From Luminiphilus sp. (GTDB lineage Bacteria > Pseudomonadota > Gammaproteobacteria > Pseudomonadales > Halieaceae), in NCBI GenBank assembly GCA_024638905.1, contig JAHEJH010000147.1, forward strand, positions 1 through 8,397: 8,397 bases of DNA, written 5' to 3'. Positions 1 to 4,626 of the stretch are shown in pieces (the stretch's first letter is position 1; each line of letters opens with the position of its first letter). The notes beneath the pieces are model-generated. The model was not told the DNA's origin. It searched no databases and saw nothing but the letters and a program-made list of their open reading frames with translations. The position numbers and the translations under genes are program-made.

Positions 1-6
1 CTCTCC

Positions 7-28
7 GCCGCCGACGTCTGTCGGCGGC
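7..28. terminator. GC-rich hairpin, possible terminator
   Basis: A perfect 9-bp inverted repeat (GCCGCCGAC, then GTCGGCGGC) encloses a 4-base loop. Read on the plus strand it is followed by TTCTCCT, a weak pyrimidine tract, so it could end a plus-strand gene lying left of the window. Read on the minus strand it lies about 40 bases past the antiporter stop codon, a reasonable place for a terminator, but no T-run follows in that direction. The stem is seen directly; the terminator role is inferred and uncertain. Confidence 0.35.
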
Positions 29-67
29 TTCTCCTGCCCCTCAGCCGAGACAGCACTCGTAGCCGAA

Positions 68-1234
68 TCAGTCGCGGCGCAGTGACTCCCTGATCGCAAT
101 CGGGTTCGGCAGTGCAAGTACGACCAGATAAGACGACACCAGCAGCGTTATGACAGTGACCGCCTGAATCAGCGTCGCCGCTGCACCCCCCAGCAGGCCC
201 TTTGACAGCCCCAAGAATGCAATGAGCAGGGCGAACTCACTACACTGGCCTAGCCGTAGACCCAGATTCCAGCTGAGTTTAGGTTCGTCAAACACGCCGC
301 GGACCAGCAGGTGGAACACGGCGGGCTTGAGCGCCAGGAACAAGGCGGCGATGACGACCGCGGGGAGAGCCACCTGTGGGAGTAGAGCCATGTCGAGACC
401 GCTCCCCACAGAAAAGAAAAAGACCACAAGAAAGAAATCTCGCAACGGCTTCAAGCTGATGGCGATGTACTGAGCGATGGGGCTACTGGCGATACTGATG
501 CCCGCGATAAAGGCGCCAATCTCAGCAGATAGCCCCATCCAAATGGCCAGTTCCGCCATGCCAAGGCACCATCCGATCGACAGCAGAAAGATATACTCGT
601 GATAGCGATCAAAACGCTTGATGAGCGGTAGCAAAACCCCTCGGACACTCAGCCAGCTGACAGCTCCTAGTAGGGGGAGCGTCAGTAACGGCCGCAGCAG
701 GGCCCACATGCCAGATGTCTCTCCGCCCGCGCTTTCGATCATGACCAAAACAATGATGGCAAGCAGATCCTGGAACAGGAGTAGGGCGATCATGAGCTCA
801 CCGAGGTGACGATGATGCAGCACCGTGGTCGGTAACAGCTTGATACCAATGATCGTTGACGAGAATACCAGCGCCGCGCTGATCAGCAGAGCATCCATTC
901 CACTGAACCCAAACAGACGGCTCAAGCCGTAGCCTGCTGCAGCAAAGACTGCCGCGCTGATCAGCGCGACCAGAGTTGATTGGCGCAGACTGTTCCACAG
1001 GGCGATCGGCTTCATGTCGAGCCCCAGTAGAAACAGGAGAAAAATAATGCCGACGTGGCCGGCGCCTGACACCAGTTCCATGTCGGATACCACGCCCAAG
1101 CCGAAGGGGCCCAGCGCCACACCAAGCGCAATGTAGGCAATGATAATGGGTTGCCGGGCATAGAGGGCAATCGATGACAGCACTGCCGCACCAAGAAATA
1201 TGGCGGCAAAGGTAAAGGTGATGCCTGTTTCCAT
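68..1234 (-). CDS. CPA2-family cation:proton antiporter, membrane domain only
   Basis: This is a 388-residue, very hydrophobic inner-membrane protein of the monovalent cation:proton antiporter-2 family (KefB/KefC-like), predicted to exchange K+ or Na+ for protons. Visible family landmarks are YIALGVALGPFGLG (about 34-47), FLLFLLGLDM (65-74), FQD at 154-156 with the likely ion-binding Asp156, SAEIGAFIAG (236-245), LKPLRDFF followed by FFFSVG (261-277), and GQCSEFALLI (329-338). About 11-13 membrane spans are expected. KefB and KefC of E. coli are about 600 residues and carry a cytoplasmic nucleotide-binding (RCK/TrkA-N) domain; this protein stops shortly after the last membrane helix and lacks it. 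The ATG at 1234 has only a weak GGA six bases upstream. The neighbouring small gene is divergent, so this gene appears to be transcribed alone. Family assignment is confident; ion specificity cannot be read from the sequence. Confidence 0.9.
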   Translation of the reverse strand: METGITFTFAAIFLGAAVLSSIALYARQPIIIAYIALGVALGPFGLGVVSDMELVSGAGHVGIIFLLFLLGLDMKPIALWNSLRQSTLVALISAAVFAAAGYGLSRLFGFSGMDALLISAALVFSSTIIGIKLLPTTVLHHRHLGELMIALLLFQDLLAIIVLVMIESAGGETSGMWALLRPLLTLPLLGAVSWLSVRGVLLPLIKRFDRYHEYIFLLSIGWCLGMAELAIWMGLSAEIGAFIAGISIASSPIAQYIAISLKPLRDFFLVVFFFSVGSGLDMALLPQVALPAVVIAALFLALKPAVFHLLVRGVFDEPKLSWNLGLRLGQCSEFALLIAFLGLSKGLLGGAAATLIQAVTVITLLVSSYLVVLALPNPIAIRESLRRD

Positions 1235-1372
1235 GAATCATCCAGTCTCGTGTTGGTGGCGACGAAGAAGATGAATGCCGTGGCTATTGGCTGGGCAGAA
1301 ATCTTCCCGCAGGCCTATTTTGGCACAGTCCCTTCATTGGCCGGTGAATCTGCAAAATGTACTGACAACGAC

Positions 1373-1402
1373 TGGAGAAACGGGCGCGATAACCGTTACA
1401 AT
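1373..1402 (+). promoter_or_regulatory. candidate promoter for the small membrane protein
   Basis: TGGAGA (1373-1378, four of six matches to TTGACA) is followed after 18 bases by TACAAT (1397-1402, five of six matches to TATAAT). This would give a leader of about 75-80 bases before the ATG at 1487. The -10 element lies inside the inverted repeat at 1383-1408, so a protein bound there could control it. This is pattern matching by eye only. Confidence 0.3.
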
Positions 1403-1408
1403 CGCGCC
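1383..1408. repeat. nested inverted repeat over the candidate -10 element
   Basis: Perfect 8-bp arms GGCGCGAT (1383-1390) and ATCGCGCC (1401-1408) are separated by 10 bases. Inside is a second short dyad, TAAC-C-GTTA (1390-1398). The two-level symmetry and the overlap with TACAAT suggest an operator, though a hairpin in a longer transcript is also possible. I do not recognise it as the site of a known regulator. Confidence 0.4.
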
Positions 1409-1415
1409 GCCCGCG

Positions 1416-1440
1416 AGGGCATGGAATCAACAGATGCCCT
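1416..1440 (+). repeat. stem-loop in the leader of the small gene
   Basis: AGGGCAT (1416-1422) and ATGCCCT (1434-1440) form a perfect 7-bp stem with an 11-base loop, 46 bases ahead of the small gene's ATG. TTGATCC follows, too few T residues for a convincing intrinsic terminator. A seven-codon reading frame (ATG 1421 to TGA 1444) lies across the stem-loop but has no clear ribosome binding site. Role unknown. Confidence 0.35.
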
Positions 1441-1486
1441 TTGATCCTAGTGCGATCCCTCATGTGAGGCGACCGGAGAGAACTTC

Positions 1487-1597
1487 ATGTCGAAAAGTAA
1501 CCTTGAAGATGGCGTAGCCGACGCAATTGCTGCTACCGCGCTGATCAGCGTTGCCTTGGTGGCCCTGATGATTTGGCTGTCGGGATTACCCAGCTAA
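1487..1597 (+). CDS. 36-residue single-pass membrane protein, unknown function
   Basis: This short gene encodes 36 residues, starting MSKSNLEDGVADAI and ending WLSGLPS. The first ten or so residues are polar and charged (K3, E7, D8, D12). Residues about 13-31 are a continuous hydrophobic stretch rich in Ala, Leu, Ile and Val with Trp30 at its edge, a typical single membrane helix with a very short tail. GGAGAG (1475-1480) lies six bases before the ATG and is the best ribosome binding site in this part of the window, which is the main reason to call it real. It runs divergently from the antiporter and its last 12 bases overlap the 3' end of the dehydratase gene. I do not recognise the family and assign no function. 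It could act as a membrane-complex accessory subunit or regulator, but nothing in the sequence decides this. Confidence 0.65.
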   Translation: MSKSNLEDGVADAIAATALISVALVALMIWLSGLPS

Positions 1598-2605
1598 CGC
1601 CAGACACTCTGAAAATCGCTGGTCATCGACATTGCCGCCAGTGAGCGTTACCAGGACTCGCTGCCCCTGAAATAACTCGGGCTGGGATAGTAACGCCCCC
1701 AGCGCGACGGCACCGCTGGGTTCCAGTTTGATGCCAAGGCACTGCCAAGCAGTCCTCATGGCCGTTGCAACCCGCTCATCAGACACGCATAAACCTTCTG
1801 CGTCATTTGCCTGATTAATAGAGAAAGTCAGTTCCCCGGGGATGGGCGCCAGCAGACCGTCACACCATTGCGTGCCATCGCCAGGGGCTTTGATCCGCTT
1901 ACCACTTTGGAATGAAAGGTAATGGTCTTGCCAGCCCTCTGGCTCAGCGGTGACGACGCGGGTGTCGGGATAGTGTGATTTGAGATAAGTACCAATCCCA
2001 GCGGCCAGCCCACCACCACCCGTGCAGATGATGGCTGTGTCGATAACCCCCGGAGCCTGCGCAATGACCTCAGCGCCACACGTGCCCTGACCCGCAATGG
2101 TGTCCCAGTCATCGTAGGGTTTTACCACTGGTGCCGGCGTTTTATCTTGAAGGGCATTCGCAACCTGCTCGCGGTCCTCTGACAGCCGGTCATACCAGAC
2201 GATTTCGCCTCCGAGGCGACGAATACAATCAACCTTCGCCTCAGGCGCATCATGAGGTACCACAATCGTCGCGCTCATCCCAAGGCATTGCGCGGCATAA
2301 GCGACGCCAATGCCATGATTGCCCGAGGAAAAAGCGATCACGCGATCCGCTCCTTGGCGAGAGAGCTGTGTCATCACGTTCAATGCACCACGAATTTTGA
2401 ACGACCCCGTCGCCTGCGCGCACTCCGCCTTGAGCAGAACGTGCCCCTTAATAAGTGCATCCAGCGAGGGGATGCTCAGAATGGGCGTGGCGGGTGCATA
2501 ACGATGCACCCGGGGCAGGGCTGCGTCGATATCAGCCACCAAACGTGCCCGCTCTGACTGATTCAGCCGGCTTGTGAGGCTCTCTGCCTGGGGATGCTCG
2601 CTCAT
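1586..2605 (-). CDS. PLP-dependent threonine/serine dehydratase
   Basis: This is a fold-type II pyridoxal-phosphate enzyme of the threonine/serine ammonia-lyase and serine racemase group. Threonine deaminases of this type release ammonia and 2-oxobutanoate. Numbering from the ATG at 2605 (339 residues): GSFKIRGA carries the Schiff-base lysine Lys70, SSGNHG lies at 93-98, the phosphate-binding loop TGGGGLAAG at about 195-203, EPSGA at 295-299, and LTGGNVD near 321-327. There is no C-terminal ACT regulatory domain, so it resembles short catabolic (TdcB-like) enzymes or serine racemases rather than the long, isoleucine-inhibited biosynthetic IlvA. The start is uncertain: an in-frame TTG three codons upstream (2614) has GGA six bases before it, while the ATG has no clear ribosome binding site. 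The stop overlaps the convergent small gene. Family is confident; the preferred amino acid is not determined. Confidence 0.88.
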   Translation of the reverse strand: MSEHPQAESLTSRLNQSERARLVADIDAALPRVHRYAPATPILSIPSLDALIKGHVLLKAECAQATGSFKIRGALNVMTQLSRQGADRVIAFSSGNHGIGVAYAAQCLGMSATIVVPHDAPEAKVDCIRRLGGEIVWYDRLSEDREQVANALQDKTPAPVVKPYDDWDTIAGQGTCGAEVIAQAPGVIDTAIICTGGGGLAAGIGTYLKSHYPDTRVVTAEPEGWQDHYLSFQSGKRIKAPGDGTQWCDGLLAPIPGELTFSINQANDAEGLCVSDERVATAMRTAWQCLGIKLEPSGAVALGALLSQPELFQGQRVLVTLTGGNVDDQRFSECLALAG

Positions 2606-2638
2606 GGTGACCAAGTCTAATCCAGATGGCTCACCCCC

Positions 2639-2674
2639 GGGGCGCGGGCTACACCTTTTACGGTGCTGCGCCCC
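2639..2674. repeat. GC-rich inverted repeat between divergent genes
   Basis: GGGGCGC (2639-2645) pairs perfectly with GCGCCCC (2668-2674). Inside them CACC (2652-2655) pairs with GGTG (2662-2665) around a TTTTAC loop, with an asymmetric internal loop between the two helices. On the minus strand it falls 34 bases upstream of the dehydratase ATG, where it would be part of that gene's leader if transcription starts further out. On the plus strand it lies upstream of the nfuA promoter. No T-run follows on either strand. Function unknown. Confidence 0.4.
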
Positions 2675-2692
2675 GCAGCGACAGGGGGCGCA

Positions 2693-2722
2693 TTGTCAGA
2701 CACGACACAAAACCGTTATTAT
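2693..2722 (+). promoter_or_regulatory. sigma70-type promoter of nfuA
   Basis: TTGTCA (2693-2698, five of six matches) is followed after 18 bases by TATTAT (2717-2722, five of six matches). This is the best promoter-like pair I found in the window. It predicts a transcript start near 2729 and a leader of about 33 bases to the nfuA ATG. The IscR-like site begins within the -10 element, consistent with repression. Confidence 0.6.
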
Positions 2723-2743
2723 CCGACTGTTTTAGTAGGTTAT
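2719..2743. promoter_or_regulatory. IscR type 1-like operator
   Basis: The 25 bases read as half-site TTATCCGACT, spacer GTTTT, half-site AGTAGGTTAT. The type 1 IscR consensus, as I recall it for E. coli, is ATASYYGACT, RWWWY, AGTCRRSTAT. By eye 21 of 25 positions agree, including the GACT core and the whole spacer. The site overlaps the -10 element and the predicted start of the nfuA transcript, where [2Fe-2S]-IscR would block RNA polymerase. nfuA belongs to the IscR regulon in E. coli, so the context fits. The match is seen; binding is inferred. Confidence 0.55.
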
Positions 2744-2761
2744 TACCTGGACGAGCCCCAT

Positions 2762-3337
2762 ATGATCACCATTACCGAATCGGCGCAGGAGTATTTGGCA
2801 GAGCTGCTTTCTAAGCAGGAGGACGCGCTCGGTGTCCGCGTGTTCATTAATGACCCCGGCACTCCCAGAGCAGAAACCTGCATCGCCTACTGTCGCGAGG
2901 GCGACATGGAAGAGGGCGACGTCGAGGAGCCTTTCGAGCACTTCACTGCGTGGTTCCAGGGCAGAAGCATCCCGTTTTTGGAAGATGCCTTGGTCGATTA
3001 CTCTCCGGACCGAATGGGAGGGCAGCTCACGATCAAAGCGCCCAACGCAAAAATGCCTCGCGTGTCCGACGACAGTCCGCTCGAGGACCGCATCAACTAC
3101 GTTTTGTACAACGAAATTAATCCTTCACTGGCCGCTCACGGTGGCGAAGTCTCACTGATCGAGGTGACAGAGGACCAGTTTGCGGTGTTGCAGTTTGGTG
3201 GCGGATGTCAGGGCTGCAGCGCGGTGGATATGACCTTAAAAGGTGGGGTTGAAAAAACCCTGCTTGAGCAAATCCCCCAGCTCGCAGGCGTTCGCGATAA
3301 CACCGATCACAGTGACCGCAGTCAGGCTTACTACTAG
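2762..3337 (+). CDS. nfuA: Fe-S cluster carrier protein NfuA
   Basis: NfuA is a cytoplasmic [4Fe-4S] carrier that passes clusters to client enzymes, notably under oxidative stress or iron limitation. The product is 191 residues, the same as E. coli NfuA. Residues 1 to about 98 form the degenerate A-type (IscA-like) domain that recognises clients, with Cys40 and Cys44. Residues about 105-180 form the NifU C-terminal-like domain, where FGGGCQGCS holds the cluster-binding Cys149 and Cys152. KAPNAKMPRVSDDSPLEDR joins the two domains, and the protein ends in AYY, both as in enterobacterial NfuA. The reading frame is open further upstream (to 2663), but homology and GGACGAG (2749-2755) support the ATG at 2762. 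The region around residues 46-60 is unusually acidic. An IscR-like site covers the promoter. Its stop codon overlaps that of the convergent DAHP synthase gene. Confidence 0.96.
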   Translation: MITITESAQEYLAELLSKQEDALGVRVFINDPGTPRAETCIAYCREGDMEEGDVEEPFEHFTAWFQGRSIPFLEDALVDYSPDRMGGQLTIKAPNAKMPRVSDDSPLEDRINYVLYNEINPSLAAHGGEVSLIEVTEDQFAVLQFGGGCQGCSAVDMTLKGGVEKTLLEQIPQLAGVRDNTDHSDRSQAYY

Positions 3338-4407
3338 GCCGATCGTCCTTTCAGTGCCCCGGCGGTGGCCTCAGAGAGCTCCAGGATGAGCGACTCTGTG
3401 GTCGTCCAATCGATACATCCATCCGTCACTGACACGCCATAGCGTAACGCCGACAGGTTCTCCGGAATCGCCTGGTTCCCCGCCTCAAGATGGCTTTCCA
3501 ACATGAGCCCGATGATCGACTGGTTGCCATCGATAATCTGCTCACTCACATTGCGCGCTACGGCGGGCTGCAGCGCAGGATCCTTCTCGGAATTGGCGTG
3601 ACTGCAGTCGACCATGATATTGGCAGGCAGGCCCGCGGCCTGAAGATCTGTCTCACATTGAGCAATGTGCTCGGCACGGTAATTGGGGCCTTGGCTTCCG
3701 CCTCTGAGCACAATATGGCCGTACCGATTGCCGCTGGTTTCAAAAACCGAGACCTTGCCTTTCGAGTTGATACCCAAAAAACGGTGGGGATTGGCAACTG
3801 ACTGCAATGCATTCACCGCTACCGCCAAACCACCGTCTGTGCCATTTTTGAAACCCACGGGAGAAGACAGCCCGCTCGCCATTTCGCGGTGGGTTTGTGA
3901 TTCGGTGGTTCTCGCGCCGATGGCTGACCAGCTAATGAGATCATGCAGGTACTGCGGCGTAATGGGGTCGAGCGCTTCCGTGGCGGTTGGCAGCCCCAGC
4001 GCCAGAATATCCCTGAGCAACGTGCGACCGATCGTAAGACCACTCTCAATTTCAAAAGAATCGTCGAGGTTGGGGTCATTGATCAGACCCTTCCAACCAA
4101 CGGTTGTCCGCGGTTTCTCAAAATAAACTCGCATGACAAGGTACAGGTTGTCTGCGACCCGTGCCGACAAGTCTTTGAGCCGATTGGCATAGTCCAAGGC
4201 TGCATCCACGTCATGGATCGAGCAGGGGCCCACTACGACCATCAATCTATGATCCTGTCGATCAATGATCCGTTCGATGGTTGTCCGGGAGGCTGACACG
4301 AATCCATAGATGCCACCAGGAATCTCGACGATGTCCCTTAATGCCGAAGGCGAGATCAAGACGCGTTGATCCGCTACGTTCACGTTATGAATCTGGGGAT
4401 TGGCCAC
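3334..4407 (-). CDS. aroF: 3-deoxy-7-phosphoheptulonate synthase, AroF type (class I DAHP synthase)
   Basis: This enzyme condenses phosphoenolpyruvate and erythrose 4-phosphate to DAHP, the first step of the shikimate pathway to aromatic amino acids. The 357-residue product shows the class I signature throughout: GPCSIHD (60-66), RVYFEKPRTTVGWKGLINDP (93-112), GARTTES (164-170), GFKNGTDG (185-192) and DCSHANS (267-273). The metal ligands expected from E. coli AroG are present as Cys62, His270, Glu304 and Asp329. It resembles the tyrosine-sensitive AroF more than AroG: SLYLVM-like, GINSKGKV and GLMLESHLEAGNQ segments, and Asn8 of the N-terminal IHNVNV aligns with the Asn8 needed for tyrosine inhibition in E. 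coli AroF. The start is GTG at 4407, backed by GAGGA seven bases upstream. I found no TyrR box upstream. The stop overlaps the nfuA stop. Confidence 0.95.
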   Translation of the reverse strand: MANPQIHNVNVADQRVLISPSALRDIVEIPGGIYGFVSASRTTIERIIDRQDHRLMVVVGPCSIHDVDAALDYANRLKDLSARVADNLYLVMRVYFEKPRTTVGWKGLINDPNLDDSFEIESGLTIGRTLLRDILALGLPTATEALDPITPQYLHDLISWSAIGARTTESQTHREMASGLSSPVGFKNGTDGGLAVAVNALQSVANPHRFLGINSKGKVSVFETSGNRYGHIVLRGGSQGPNYRAEHIAQCETDLQAAGLPANIMVDCSHANSEKDPALQPAVARNVSEQIIDGNQSIIGLMLESHLEAGNQAIPENLSALRYGVSVTDGCIDWTTTESLILELSEATAGALKGRSA

Positions 4408-4626
4408 TATGCTGTCCTCGTTGCTCTCGGCCCGGATCGCTCCAAGCCACGTTGGGCTCGCTACCGACTTGATTGAGCCTGTCCCTCTGCGGGCGGAGCG
4501 GGAGTTTACCGATTCAGTGAGCGAAATTCAGCCGCCGCCAGCCTGTTCCTGAATCTGTCGTATCAATCGACACATCCCCCGTCGGCGGGTTCCCGACCCT
4601 CCGGCGCCCATGGGATACTCCATACT
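4408..4626. other. divergent intergenic region, no clear promoter
   Basis: These 219 bases separate the DAHP synthase gene (minus) from the AddB-like gene (plus) and must hold promoters for both. I could find only weak matches, such as TATCAA at 4561-4566 on the plus strand without a good -35. No TyrR box (TGTAAA-N6-TTTACA) and no leader peptide rich in aromatic codons is visible. An 8-bp palindrome CCCATGGG lies at 4607-4614, just ahead of the AddB-like start; it may be chance. Confidence 0.5.
4415..4419 (-). promoter_or_regulatory. ribosome binding site fixing the GTG start of aroF
   Basis: On the minus strand GAGGA lies seven bases upstream of the GTG at 4407. No ATG or other good start is seen nearby in that frame, so this site together with the AroF-like N-terminus decides the start. 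Confidence 0.7.

Noticed and set aside
798..1241. 147-codon minus-strand frame overlapping the 5' part of the antiporter gene
   Set aside because: It is another frame of the same strand as the antiporter and its product is Cys/His/Arg-rich with no membrane helices or recognisable motif, a typical shadow frame.
1250..1517. Plus-strand frames of 64 and 80 codons upstream of the small membrane gene, one overlapping its start
   Set aside because: Their products have low-complexity, unfamiliar composition and no good ribosome binding site; the 36-residue frame at 1487 has GGAGAG at the right distance and a coherent membrane helix.
2663..2761. Upstream in-frame extension of nfuA
   Set aside because: The added residues are not part of NfuA, the extension covers the promoter, and the 191-residue form matches the family length exactly.
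2626..2814. 62-codon plus-strand frame running through the divergent region into nfuA
   Set aside because: It crosses the nfuA promoter, IscR-like site and start in a different frame and resembles nothing known.
3490..4296. Several open frames of 100-147 codons on the plus strand, antisense to the DAHP synthase gene
   Set aside because: They lie inside a clearly identified gene, resemble no known protein, and are expected by chance opposite GC-rich coding sequence.
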